Shown here: piece after piece, positions 3,761-12,392 of the stretch
Layout: the number at the start of each line of letters is the position of its first letter
How positions within the stretch are numbered: the stretch's first letter is position 1
IMG/VR virus record: IMGVR_UViG_3300033144_004774
Location: 1-27,340 of that record
From: a virus
Direction: 5' to 3' (one strand)
Length of the DNA: 27,340 nucleotides
Notes under the pieces: model-generated
Told to the model about the DNA's origin: nothing
Database searches by the model: none
Seen by the model: only the letters and a program-made list of their open reading frames with translations
Program-made: the position numbers and the translations under genes

Positions 3761-4946
3761 ATTAGAAATAAGTGAATGCCAAGAACATATGTTTTTTGGT
3801 TCTGAACACTTAGGCAGATTTAGAATCTTCCCAAAAGGAAGACGTTTAGGGGCAACAAGGGGGGCGGCATTTGCATTTTGCAAGTGGATGCTAGAAGGTG
3901 ATCCCTGTTTATGGGGCGATACGATCAATAGTAACATCGACCGTTATGTTGAGCGTTACTTTTTCCCTATATTAAAGTATTATAAAATCCCGTTTAAATG
4001 GGACAGTAGAAAGAAATTGATGGTAGTCGGCAATGGATACACCGATTTCCGGAGTTCAGATAGACCAGAAAACTGGGAAGGATTCGGTTACAAGAAAATC
4101 TTTCTTAACGAAGCTGGAATTATCTTAGATGATGAATATCTTTATCTGAATGCAGTAATGCCGATGATGATGGATTTCAAGGACAGCCAATTAATAGCGG
4201 CTGGTACTCCAAAGATGTTAAGAGGAAAGGGCCGCTATTTTTATGAATTGTGGCAAAAAGCAAAAAGGGGGGAACATGGCTACTATACCAAACAGTTTTC
4301 CACTTATGATAATCCTTTTTTGGCAACGGATCAAATCAGAGAGTTGGAAATGCAAATTCCAGCCAATGAACGTAGACAGGAAGTCTACGGAGAGTTCGTC
4401 ATTGAGGGTGGTTCTATTGTTAAGTTGGCATGGTTTCAACGTTTTACAGTAGCTCCGGCCAATCCGTCTAGAATTATACAGAGTTGGGATACAGCAAGTA
4501 AGGGCAAGGACATTAGTGATCCGTCAGTTTGCACTACTTGGTTAGAACATCAAGGCAGTTATTACTTGATCGATGTTTATCGAGATAGGATTCCTTACCC
4601 TGAGTTGAAAAAAAGAATAGTAAATATGGCATACAGAGATACTCCTCATGCTATATTAATTGAAGATAAGTCCAGTGGGCAATCTTTAATAGAAGATTTA
4701 AGGGCTGATAGGTTTCCGTTTAATATAGTACCTATCACTCCCACTGTTGATAAAGTAACACGGATGTCGGCGGCATCATTAACCATAGAGAACGGCAGGG
4801 TGTTTATTCCCAGCATGTCGCCATGGTTAGCGGACTACGAAACAGAAATATCATCGTTCCCGACATCAGAAAATGATGATCAGGTAGATAGCACTTCTCA
4901 ATTCCTGAATTGGGTTAGAGAAGACGCTGAAATTCTAATAGGGTAG
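3753..4946 (+). CDS. terL: Terminase large subunit
   Basis: This is the ATP-driven packaging motor and headful or cos nuclease. The ATPase domain has a deviant Walker A, GRRLGATRG (residues 29-37). Walker B is KKIFLNEAG (114-122) with Glu120 in place for catalysis, and the coupling motif is GTP (151-153). The RNase H-like nuclease domain has Asp246 (SWDTAS), Glu304-Asp305 (ILIED) and Asp385/386/389 (DDQVDS) as metal ligands. At 397 residues it is shorter than the common 450-550, mainly at the N-terminus before Walker A, but all motifs are present. It overlaps the peptidase gene by 8 nt and is followed by the portal gene. Confidence 0.9.
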   Translation: MAKLEISECQEHMFFGSEHLGRFRIFPKGRRLGATRGAAFAFCKWMLEGDPCLWGDTINSNIDRYVERYFFPILKYYKIPFKWDSRKKLMVVGNGYTDFRSSDRPENWEGFGYKKIFLNEAGIILDDEYLYLNAVMPMMMDFKDSQLIAAGTPKMLRGKGRYFYELWQKAKRGEHGYYTKQFSTYDNPFLATDQIRELEMQIPANERRQEVYGEFVIEGGSIVKLAWFQRFTVAPANPSRIIQSWDTASKGKDISDPSVCTTWLEHQGSYYLIDVYRDRIPYPELKKRIVNMAYRDTPHAILIEDKSSGQSLIEDLRADRFPFNIVPITPTVDKVTRMSAASLTIENGRVFIPSMSPWLADYETEISSFPTSENDDQVDSTSQFLNWVREDAEILIG

Positions 4947-4949
4947 ATC

Positions 4950-6581
4950 GTGGATAAAAGAAACATGGCATCGTCCCACATAGATTACCGTACGCCTGAG
5001 GCTACGTGGTCTTCGTGGACAACCAAAAAAGCAGTTTCTGATGGATATAAGGTTTCCGGATGGGTATACAGGGCAGTGTCCATGATTGCCAAGCATACTT
5101 CAAGTATCCCTTGGATTGTTGAAGATGCTAACGGCACTCCTATTTCTGGACATCCTGTAGCTCTATTGTTGGAAAATCCAAACCCAGAGTTCAGTAGACA
5201 GGGATTTTTTGAGTTAATGGTTTCTTGGCAACAACTCTCTGGATTAGCGTACGCTAAAAAAGTAGTAGTTGGAGATAGAGTAACGGAACTTTGGCCTATT
5301 TCTCCTGATAGACTTAGCCCAATTGCTAGCCAATCGACTTCACGTATGATTGATGGCTATGAAGAACTAGATCAAAAGGGCGTCCAGAAAAAATCCTCTG
5401 AATTTACTTCCGATAACACAATTGCATTCAGATATACTGACCCTTCTGACCCAATTCGAGGTATTGGTCCGCTTCAAGTTGCGGCGAAGGCCGTAGACGT
5501 CGACATAGAGCAATTGAATTGGAACAAATCCGCGATGCAAAATCGTGGCATTCTTGATGGTGTGTTTACGTTCGATAAAACTTTAGATGCAACGGCTTAC
5601 GATACAATCAAACAAAAAGTAAAAGAACTTTTTGGTGGCGGCAGTAAGGGCGGCAATGCTAGAGATATTGGTGTTATTGGATCGAATGCAAAATACCAAC
5701 GATTAAGTTTAACCCCAGCAGAAATGGATTTTATCGTTTCTCGTAGATTTAATCGTGAAGAAATTTTTATTATTTTTGGCGTACCTCCTCAATTAGCTGG
5801 TGTACAAGACGCGGCAACATACAATAACTATGCTACGTCGATGAGAATTTTCTGGGAGCTGACGTTAATTCCCATTCTCGATGATCTAAAAGATTCGCTT
5901 AATTTTCATTTCTCGGATGAATTAGATTCTGGATTAAGCATAAATTTTGATGTTTCTGGCGTCCCATCGTTAAAACAAAATCACAGGGAAAAAGCTGAAA
6001 TATCTCGTATTTACCATAATATGGGCGTTCCGGTCAAATCCTTAAATGAGATGTTTACACTTGGAGTTCCTGAGTATGAAGGCTGGGATTTATCTTCTCT
6101 TATTGTCAATGCAGGAAACAATGACGATAACGGTAACAATCCAACTGCCAGTTCTTTAGACGGCAGTAATGCCGAAAAAGCACAAGACAGTGGCAATTCA
6201 CAAAGCCGCTCGGCCAATGTGACTATAAACGAAACCGCAATGGAAATTGTGGAACTTTTTGCCGCCGCAGAAAAAGAAATCGGTAACGCCATAAACAATT
6301 CATCACAAACTCGTTCATCTGCAATACAAAAAAGTATGCGGGGAACTAAAATGGAACTTTTAAATGTTGCGGAGGGAGTAGACACTACTTCTGAGCACAG
6401 GACGGCGGTAATAGATTCTTTCATTAATTCCACTATGGTAACATTGGCTCAGGTAATGACGGATAGTGAACGGGAAAAGAAAACGGCAACACAAATTCGC
6501 AAATCCATTGAAGATTTAGGTATTTTTTCTACTCGTCGATCAATGGACTTAGCTAATGAAATGCACGATAGCCCTCTGTAG
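4950..6581 (+). CDS. Portal protein (HK97-type) with extended C-terminus
   Basis: The portal forms the dodecameric ring at one capsid vertex, through which DNA enters and leaves. The N-terminal half has the familiar pattern VYRAVSMIAKHTSSIPW, then VALLLENPNPEFSRQGFFEL, the stem region IRGIGPLQVA and the FGVPPQLAGVQDAATYNN segment (residues about 275-292) seen in HK97-like portals. After about residue 390 there is a low-complexity Asn/Ser/Asp linker and then about 125 helical residues, so the 543-residue length exceeds the common 390-450. The extra part could be a fused minor head or internal domain. The GTG start lies 3 nt after the terL stop, with AATAGGG nearby. Confidence 0.88.
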   Translation: MDKRNMASSHIDYRTPEATWSSWTTKKAVSDGYKVSGWVYRAVSMIAKHTSSIPWIVEDANGTPISGHPVALLLENPNPEFSRQGFFELMVSWQQLSGLAYAKKVVVGDRVTELWPISPDRLSPIASQSTSRMIDGYEELDQKGVQKKSSEFTSDNTIAFRYTDPSDPIRGIGPLQVAAKAVDVDIEQLNWNKSAMQNRGILDGVFTFDKTLDATAYDTIKQKVKELFGGGSKGGNARDIGVIGSNAKYQRLSLTPAEMDFIVSRRFNREEIFIIFGVPPQLAGVQDAATYNNYATSMRIFWELTLIPILDDLKDSLNFHFSDELDSGLSINFDVSGVPSLKQNHREKAEISRIYHNMGVPVKSLNEMFTLGVPEYEGWDLSSLIVNAGNNDDNGNNPTASSLDGSNAEKAQDSGNSQSRSANVTINETAMEIVELFAAAEKEIGNAINNSSQTRSSAIQKSMRGTKMELLNVAEGVDTTSEHRTAVIDSFINSTMVTLAQVMTDSEREKKTATQIRKSIEDLGIFSTRRSMDLANEMHDSPL

Positions 6582-6613
6582 GGTAGTTTATAATTAAATC
6601 AAAGGTTATTAAA

Positions 6614-7699
6614 ATGCCCAAAAAACTAGAGTTAAGAAACAAAAATGACATGGAAACACGAAGCAATTCCAACAGTGAAATTCGCGCAGTTGGTGATGAT
6701 GGCGTGTTTGAAGGCTATTTAACAGTATGGGGCGTGACTGACGACTATAATTCACAGTTCCAAAAAGGTGCTTTTAAAAAGACAATCCAAGAGCGTGGCT
6801 CTAAGGTTAAAATTTTTTATGATCACACTCATTTGATTGGTTCTTCTTTAGAATTACGCGAAGACGATCATGGTTTATTTGGCAAAGGCAAGCTAAATAT
6901 GAACGTGGAGAAAGCCCAAGAAGCTTTTGCTTTTATGAAAGACGGCACTCTTGAGGGGTTATCGTTTGGTTTTCGAACAATTAAAGATCAATTTGTCAAT
7001 GGCGTCAAGCAAATCAAAGAAGTTCAATTGTATGAGTTTGGCCCAGTAGTTTTTCCTGCAAGTGAAGCGGCTTTGATTACTGACGTTAGAGCACAAGATT
7101 TCAACGAAACGTTGGACGACGATGAATTAAGAAGAAAAAGACGGGCATTACACGATGCCTTAAGTAACACATTAGATGATATTTGGTGGGCAGAAGACAC
7201 CGATTCAAGTAACATCGCCGGAAAAATAGACTTGCGAATTTCTGATTTCCACGGTGCATACTTAGAGTTTGTCACAATGTGGGTAGAAAAATATTGGGGT
7301 GATTCAGGAACTCGAAACAGCCCAGTTGGCAATGCACTTTCGGAAGCTATGATGGCATTCCAATCAGAAAGTCGCAAGTCAACGCAAGATTTGGCTTCTG
7401 AGACAAGTTTTACGTCTGCAGAGCTAATGGAATTGAGAAAAGGTAATCTTATCGACAATCGAGATAACCTTTCTTCATTATCAGAGGAAGTAGCCGCCAC
7501 TCATCGAGAAATTCGAAACACAGCCGTTGAATCACTGTGTACTGAATTGAGAAGTGGGTTTAGTGAATCTGAGAAAAAACGAGTATTGGCATTACTTAAA
7601 CCCGTCGAAGTTCGACAGTCTGAGCCAACAGCAGATACTGAAATCAGCAATATGCTGGATTATTACAAAAACGAACAAACGGAGAGCAGAAATGCCTGA
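6614..7699 (+). CDS. Prohead maturation protease with C-terminal helical extension
   Basis: This HK97-type serine protease (peptidase S78/U35) trims the capsid delta domain during maturation. The conserved fold is visible in residues about 28-160: GVFEGYLTVWGV, FYDHTHLIGSS with the catalytic His (71 or 73), GTLEGLSFGF with Ser117, and LYEFGPVVFPAS with Glu141. The typical protease is 160-220 residues. The 200 extra C-terminal residues are charged and helical and may act as scaffold or assembly tether; this is inference. The start is supported by AAAGG about 7 nt upstream. Its end overlaps the capsid gene by 8 nt. Confidence 0.88.
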   Translation: MPKKLELRNKNDMETRSNSNSEIRAVGDDGVFEGYLTVWGVTDDYNSQFQKGAFKKTIQERGSKVKIFYDHTHLIGSSLELREDDHGLFGKGKLNMNVEKAQEAFAFMKDGTLEGLSFGFRTIKDQFVNGVKQIKEVQLYEFGPVVFPASEAALITDVRAQDFNETLDDDELRRKRRALHDALSNTLDDIWWAEDTDSSNIAGKIDLRISDFHGAYLEFVTMWVEKYWGDSGTRNSPVGNALSEAMMAFQSESRKSTQDLASETSFTSAELMELRKGNLIDNRDNLSSLSEEVAATHREIRNTAVESLCTELRSGFSESEKKRVLALLKPVEVRQSEPTADTEISNMLDYYKNEQTESRNA

Positions 7700-8903
7700 A
7701 ATCAAAGAAATTAAAGAAGTATTTGAAGAAATGCGTTCGGCACACGAAACTTTAAAAGAGCACGTGGATACTAAACTTGAAGAAATTCGCAAGTCTGGTA
7801 CAGCTGACCCGTTGACTTTATCAACTATTGAAAAAGTCAACACTGAATTGACTGAGCTACGCTCTAAGTACGACGAAGTATTAGCGGCAAGCCAACGTCC
7901 TTCTGCGGCTTCTTCTGGCGAAGCAGACGACCCTGAATTGGAACTACGTAAAAGTGCTTTCAACAAGTTCTTGCGCTACGGCTACGGTGAAACTGGCCGT
8001 GCTAACATGTCACCTGAAGAAATTCGTGCTTTGAGTTCGGTTTCTGATGCGGAAGGTGGCTTTTTAGTGCCTAACTCATTTGAAAACGACATCATCATGA
8101 ACGCTTACGATGACGGCGAATTACGTGCTATTTGTCAAGTTGGCGCAACAAGTCGTGATTCGGTTCAAATGCCAGTATTGGCTAAACCAGTTGTTGCTTG
8201 GGGAACTCGCAATCTAGCGGTTACTGCTCAAGATATCGCGGCAGGTCAAGAAAGATTAGAAATTTTCGACCTTAAAGCGTTAACATTGATTGCCAACAAC
8301 ACATTGGATGATTCAGCGGCAGACGTTTGGGCTGAATTGCGTGATGCGTTTGGCCTAGCAGTGGCAGAAGCAGAAGATGATGCTTTCTCTATTGGTGCTG
8401 GTGATAGAATGCCTAAGGGTGTTTTTGCTGATTCTCGCGTACAAACGAATTTCGTGGCTTCTGGTGTTGCTGGTGCATTATCTGATGGTGCAAACAACGG
8501 CGTAGACGCGTTAATCACAATGTTACAAAGCTTGAAGAAGACTTACCGTCGTAATTCAACATGGGCTATGAACAGTACTACAGAAGGTGTAGTTCGTCAG
8601 TTCAAAGACACAAACGGCCAATACTTATGGCAACCACCAGTGCAACCAGGTAACCCTTCTACATTACTAGGTCGTCCTCTAGTAAACCCAGAAGGTATCG
8701 CCGACGTAGCGGCCAACAGTTTCTCTGTTGGTCTTGGTGATTTTCGCCGTGGATATAAAGTCCGTGATCGTGCTGGTATTTCAGTTCAACGTCTAGTTGA
8801 AAAATATGCTGAATATGACCAAACAGGTTTCTTAATCAAGAAACGTGTTGGTGGTCAGGTAGTATTACCAGAAGCGTTTGTGTTAATGAAAACTTCAACT
8901 TAA
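7692..8903 (+). CDS. Major capsid protein (HK97 fold)
   Basis: The true start is the ATG at 7692 (MPEIKEIKEVF), behind GGAG at 7681-7684 with a 7-nt spacer. An in-frame upstream ATG at 7554 would extend it deep into the protease gene and is rejected. The 403 residues begin with a coiled-coil delta or scaffold domain (about 1-70) and a flexible Ala/Ser linker. The fold proper follows, with SVSDAEGGFLVP at about 116-127, the usual entry to the HK97 N-arm. Protease cleavage is likely near residues 100-115. Codon choice appears more uniform than in flanking genes, as expected for the most abundant virion protein. A strong terminator follows. Confidence 0.9.
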   Translation: MPEIKEIKEVFEEMRSAHETLKEHVDTKLEEIRKSGTADPLTLSTIEKVNTELTELRSKYDEVLAASQRPSAASSGEADDPELELRKSAFNKFLRYGYGETGRANMSPEEIRALSSVSDAEGGFLVPNSFENDIIMNAYDDGELRAICQVGATSRDSVQMPVLAKPVVAWGTRNLAVTAQDIAAGQERLEIFDLKALTLIANNTLDDSAADVWAELRDAFGLAVAEAEDDAFSIGAGDRMPKGVFADSRVQTNFVASGVAGALSDGANNGVDALITMLQSLKKTYRRNSTWAMNSTTEGVVRQFKDTNGQYLWQPPVQPGNPSTLLGRPLVNPEGIADVAANSFSVGLGDFRRGYKVRDRAGISVQRLVEKYAEYDQTGFLIKKRVGGQVVLPEAFVLMKTST

Positions 8904-8925
8904 TCCTCGTTATAGTTGGTGTTAT

Positions 8926-8955
8926 GGTGGGTGGCTTCGGCCACCCACCTTTTTT
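8926..8955 (+). terminator. Strong intrinsic terminator after the capsid gene
   Basis: A perfect 10-bp GC-rich stem (8926-8935 with 8940-8949) closed by a UUCG tetraloop is followed by six T. This is a textbook rho-independent terminator. It should lower expression of everything downstream relative to capsid, unless read-through or antitermination occurs. Confidence 0.95.
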
Positions 8956-8977
8956 AATTTAGTTATGGAGATACGCA

Positions 8978-9367
8978 ATGCGTAACGATATCAAGAGCAA
9001 TTACATTTTGGCCGAATCTTTACCGGCCGTTTCACAATCAGTTGGTGCTTTGAACGGTGCTTCTGTTGATCATGCTGAAGGAAGTTCAGTTTCATTTTTA
9101 ATCTCAGTTGGTACTGTCGGTGCTTCTGCAACTATTGATGTAAAAACTCAATATTCAGATGACACTGTTAGTTGGACTGATTATCCGGTGGCTGATGAAG
9201 CTGGTAACGACGATGCAATCACGCAAATTGTTGCGGCTGGTTCTGCTTTACTGCACGTCCCTAACCCTCGCGAAAGATATTCTCGTATAGTATCTACTGT
9301 TGGTGTTGCGGCTAGTGTTGTCGGTGTTACTTCGGTTCTTGGTCCACTACGTCACATAGCGGCATAA
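8978..9367 (+). CDS. Putative virion protein, possible capsid decoration (129 aa)
   Basis: No family is recognised with certainty. The sequence alternates small and hydrophobic residues in beta-strand fashion (VSFLISVGTVGASATIDVKT, then YSRIVSTVGVAASVVGVTSV) with NPRERYSRI near residue 96. These features suit a small beta-sandwich or jelly-roll. The position directly after the capsid gene suits a head decoration or stabilisation protein; this is inference. GGAG lies 7 nt ahead of the ATG and 22 bp after the capsid terminator. Confidence 0.65.
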   Translation: MRNDIKSNYILAESLPAVSQSVGALNGASVDHAEGSSVSFLISVGTVGASATIDVKTQYSDDTVSWTDYPVADEAGNDDAITQIVAAGSALLHVPNPRERYSRIVSTVGVAASVVGVTSVLGPLRHIAA

Positions 9368-9406
9368 TTACTGATTTAAATATTATCTAACTATGTAGGA
9401 ACGATA

Positions 9407-9607
9407 ATGGCCAAAGTAATAATGTTAGAAGATTGCAAGGGTTCTCCGAATGGAGTAACTACTGTGCAATTTAAGAAAGGCGGCGAATATAATTTGCCGC
9501 CTGACTTAGCAGAAGTTTTCGTTGACGAAATGGAAGTAGCTGAAGTAGTTGAAGTAGTTGAAGCTGACGAAGTGGAAGACGACGAAGATGGAGATGAAAC
9601 CGAGTAA
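9407..9607 (+). CDS. Small protein with acidic tail (66 aa)
   Basis: The first 35 residues look like a short beta domain (KVIMLEDCKGS, TTVQFKKGGEYNLPPDLAEVF), similar to small head-completion or packaging-linked proteins that carry a GGEYNLP-type motif. The last 30 are almost only Glu, Val, Asp and Ala (VAEVVEVVEADEVEDDEDGDETE, split here for reading). AGGA lies 7 nt ahead of the ATG. The acidic tail may bind basic surfaces of the virion. It is followed by its own terminator. Function unknown. Confidence 0.65.
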   Translation: MAKVIMLEDCKGSPNGVTTVQFKKGGEYNLPPDLAEVFVDEMEVAEVVEVVEADEVEDDEDGDETE

Positions 9608-9624
9608 TTCGGTCATTTAATCTG

Positions 9625-9648
9625 AACCCGTCGTAATGGCGGGTTTTT
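9625..9648 (+). terminator. Intrinsic terminator after the 66-aa gene
   Basis: The 8-bp stem AACCCGTC / GGCGGGTT (one G-U pair), loop GTAAT, runs into five T. With the terminator at 8926-8955 it isolates the two small genes after the capsid gene as separate low-read-through units. Confidence 0.85.
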
Positions 9649-9662
9649 ATTGAGATAATATA

Positions 9663-10034
9663 ATGGCGAAAGAACTAGCAGATTTTAGGCAAGGTGACAC
9701 TAAAAAAATCAAAGTAGATTATGGCACAGGATTTAACATCACTGGCTATAAATTTTGGTTCACTTTAAGGGAAGAATTGACTAGTGCGGCAATAATAGCG
9801 CAGGTGTCTACAGTTGCCGGTAATCATGCCCTTGACGACGTAGCAAATGGAATCGCTTATATTCAGATGGAATCTGATGTTACCAAATTAATTCCGGCAG
9901 GTGAGTACGTGTGGGACATTCAAAGAGTGTTACCGTCTACTAATCCTCCTGATGTGTTAACTTTACTTCCAACGCTGAAAAATGCAGAAGATAAAGTACT
10001 AGTAGTGGCGGGTGTCACTTTAGTAGATGCATAA
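9663..10034 (+). CDS. Putative virion or baseplate beta-sandwich protein (123 aa)
   Basis: The opening FRQGDTKKIKVDY and GYKFWFTLREE recall the N-terminal Ig-like domain of phage baseplate or tail-fibre proteins of the BppU type: a polarised strand pattern that begins with a QGDT turn. EYVWDIQRV in the second half fits the same fold. The match is by eye. The start is close to a weak TGAGAT ribosome site. The stop overlaps the next start (TAATG). It is placed in the block between capsid and connector genes, so it may sit on the head or be an unusually placed tail component. Confidence 0.6.
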   Translation: MAKELADFRQGDTKKIKVDYGTGFNITGYKFWFTLREELTSAAIIAQVSTVAGNHALDDVANGIAYIQMESDVTKLIPAGEYVWDIQRVLPSTNPPDVLTLLPTLKNAEDKVLVVAGVTLVDA

Positions 10035-10495
10035 TGGCCGATAACGTCACAGTAACAACAGCGGAAGACGTAATAACCGTTGTTGACCCTACAACCTCAG
10101 TCCCAGTATCTATCATTGAGGAAATTGTTAGTGTCGGGTCGGGCGTTGACCAAATTAATGTTACTGCGACAGAAGAAACTGTTCAAGTAACAGAAGTCAC
10201 TGATTCTACTGTAGTGACAGATGTACAAGAGATCATACAGCCTCAAGTTGCCGAGGTTCAAGTTCAAATAGTTGAGGATTCTAACGTGCCGTACGCAAAA
10301 AGAACAGACTTCATAACTGGAACGGACGACATTTACAGGGGCGATGCCGCTGTTGGGTCGGCTGAATCGGCGGCTGTGTGGAGAATCAGAAAATTAGAAA
10401 TAAATGCGGAAGGCGACGTAACAGAATTATGGGCCGCAGGAACGGCTTCATTTGACAAAATTTGGGATGATAGAGCCTCAGAGGCATATTCCTGA
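10034..10495 (+). CDS. Putative virion protein, repetitive N-terminus with conserved C-terminal module (153 aa)
   Basis: Residues 1-85 are Val/Thr/Glu repeats with beta character (VTVTTAED, VTATEETVQVTEVTDS). The C-terminal 65 residues carry YAKRTDF, DIYRGDAAVGS, VWRIRKLEI and IWDDRASEAY. I associate this pattern with small structural proteins found in many environmental siphophage genomes. Its role is unsettled. The gene is coupled to both neighbours by TAATG and TGATG overlaps, which suggests fixed stoichiometry with the next large protein. Confidence 0.6.
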   Translation: MADNVTVTTAEDVITVVDPTTSVPVSIIEEIVSVGSGVDQINVTATEETVQVTEVTDSTVVTDVQEIIQPQVAEVQVQIVEDSNVPYAKRTDFITGTDDIYRGDAAVGSAESAAVWRIRKLEINAEGDVTELWAAGTASFDKIWDDRASEAYS

Positions 10496-12072
10496 TGGCA
10501 GTCGCAGTTTATACCTCAGACCTTTCAATCGTAGTAGACATAGATTCTACGGTGAATACATCTAATTGGACTGCAATAGGTGGAGGTGCGGCAGGTCTGA
10601 ATGCCGAGCAAGATTATTTTATTCAATCGGATGGTTGTGTTAGTAAAAACGCTTTTCGTAATAATACAAAAGGGATGGTAGAAGACACCACAAACACACT
10701 ATTGACTACCGGAGATTTGTCTGCTCTCTATATATGGATGACGCATCATACCCCTGCATCTTTAAGTAGCAAAGCTACTGGAGGGTTAACAGTGTGCATG
10801 GGAAGTTCTTCAAATACTCTAAATCGTTATTTCTATGCAGGTTCAGATACTATAGATTATGGCGCACCTTGGATCTGTGCGGTAGTAGACCCCGAAAATG
10901 CAACAGCAAATTCAGGTTCAGTAGCCCATAGTGCCATAGACACTTATGGCATCGAGGCTAATCTAATAGGTGGTCCAAATAAAGGATCACCTTTAGGCGT
11001 AGATACTATGAGACAAGGCAGAAGCTATGATATTACTGCTGGCGATGTAGCCACACCAGCTACTTTTGCAGAAGCTGCCGCTAAGAATGATTTAAACGCT
11101 AATCGTTACGGTCAGTTCCAGAGTGCAAAAAGTGGTTACATCATGCAATGCCGCTTAGGGTTGGGGACAGCATCTACAGCGGCTTACTTTGAAGATTCTA
11201 ATGTATCAATAGTGCTTGAAGATTTAGAATTTGTAGACCCGGATTTTACAGAGTTCGAAGTATTAAATGCAGGAACTACTGTCAAATGGACTAATGTAGT
11301 CATGGCCTCATTAAGTAGTAATGCCAGAGGCAATTTCTTAGTCACATCATCCTTGTTAGTTGAGCATAATACCTGTACTTTTATAGATATGGGTACATTT
11401 ACTTATGATGGAAATTCAGTACCTGTCGGTACTGTTTACAGAAGATGCGATCAAGTCACAGGAGGGGTACTAACTAACTGTACTATTGAAGAAAGCACAA
11501 ATGCCTCTGCAACTTTATACCAAAATCCTACGGATTTAGTTGGATGTCATTTTATTGGTGATGGTACGGGATACGCAGTGGAATTACCCACCTTGATAAC
11601 TGCAAATACATCTGTTACATGGGATTGCACGTTCAATGCATCCACTTATGCTACAGTAGATGGTTCTACAGGAAATGAGGTGATAAAATGCAATGTAGAT
11701 ACAGGATTTACGCTGACTATTAATGTATCCGATAGCGGTAACACTCCTACAGTACATAACATCGGTGGCGGTACTGTTACTGTAATATCGGGTCAGAGAA
11801 CAGTTAGTTTTACTATAAATCCCAGTATTATAGGGTATGAGTGGCGGTTGTATATAAAAAATGTTACTGAGGGCATTATCGGTAATGTTGAACTAGCTGG
11901 AGAAGAAACAGCGACACAAGACAATCAATCATATTCCTATACTTATGTATCTGATGTGGTTGCCATACTGCAAATAATTGCTGAAGGTTACGAGGAATCG
12001 TTAACCACACTAGATTTAAAAAATGTAGATTTAAATAGAACAATAAATTTACAAATTGAGGAAAATATATGA
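10495..12072 (+). CDS. Large beta-helix-like virion protein (525 aa)
   Basis: No enzyme motif is seen. Residues about 240-430 show short repeated strands with turns (WTNVVMASLSS, VEHNTCTFIDMGTFTYDG, GGVLTNCTIEES, LVGCHFIGDGTG), typical of right-handed parallel beta-helices used in phage spikes and fibres. The last 100 residues look like an Ig or carboxypeptidase-regulatory type domain (RTVSFTINPSIIGYEWRLYIKN). Such proteins often form trimeric host-contact structures, but the gene position beside the capsid genes could also mean a head fibre. The stop overlaps the next start (ATGA). Confidence 0.6.
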   Translation: MAVAVYTSDLSIVVDIDSTVNTSNWTAIGGGAAGLNAEQDYFIQSDGCVSKNAFRNNTKGMVEDTTNTLLTTGDLSALYIWMTHHTPASLSSKATGGLTVCMGSSSNTLNRYFYAGSDTIDYGAPWICAVVDPENATANSGSVAHSAIDTYGIEANLIGGPNKGSPLGVDTMRQGRSYDITAGDVATPATFAEAAAKNDLNANRYGQFQSAKSGYIMQCRLGLGTASTAAYFEDSNVSIVLEDLEFVDPDFTEFEVLNAGTTVKWTNVVMASLSSNARGNFLVTSSLLVEHNTCTFIDMGTFTYDGNSVPVGTVYRRCDQVTGGVLTNCTIEESTNASATLYQNPTDLVGCHFIGDGTGYAVELPTLITANTSVTWDCTFNASTYATVDGSTGNEVIKCNVDTGFTLTINVSDSGNTPTVHNIGGGTVTVISGQRTVSFTINPSIIGYEWRLYIKNVTEGIIGNVELAGEETATQDNQSYSYTYVSDVVAILQIIAEGYEESLTTLDLKNVDLNRTINLQIEENI

Positions 12073-12389
12073 ATTTAATACCGTTGCAAGACGCATACGC
12101 AAGGCAGTCCAAAGATGTGGACGATAACGAGTGGATAATATATTCCAGCGATGATGTTGAATTAGGCAGGTTGCCAAGCTCACTAACACCTAAAGAAGCC
12201 ATGAGCTATTTACATTTTGGCAGGAAATTTGAAATAGGTGCATTAGATGCGGGTATTAAATTTGGAATTAGACAGGAACAAGAAAAAACAAACAAAGTTT
12301 TTCAGAAAATGCGAGAACAAATTTTAGGATTAGAGACTCAAAACATTGGGCTTAGTGCTCATTTAGAAAAACTAATTATTGGAGCATAA
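12069..12389 (+). CDS. Small helical protein coupled to the beta-helix gene (106 aa)
   Basis: This protein is not recognised. The sequence is predicted helical and charged. Its C-terminal half (QEQEKTNKVFQKMREQILGLETQNIGLSAHLEKL, read in two parts) has coiled-coil heptads. The start overlaps the previous stop by ATGA. Small coiled-coil proteins next to fibre or spike genes can act as chaperones or adaptors; here that is only a guess from position. Confidence 0.55.
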   Translation: MNLIPLQDAYARQSKDVDDNEWIIYSSDDVELGRLPSSLTPKEAMSYLHFGRKFEIGALDAGIKFGIRQEQEKTNKVFQKMREQILGLETQNIGLSAHLEKLIIGA

Positions 12390-12392
12390 AAA

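Noticed and set aside
7554-7691. N-terminal extension of the capsid protein to an upstream ATG
   Set aside because: It lies inside the protease gene; GGAG at 7681-7684 marks ATG 7692 as the start, and the coiled-coil delta domain begins there.
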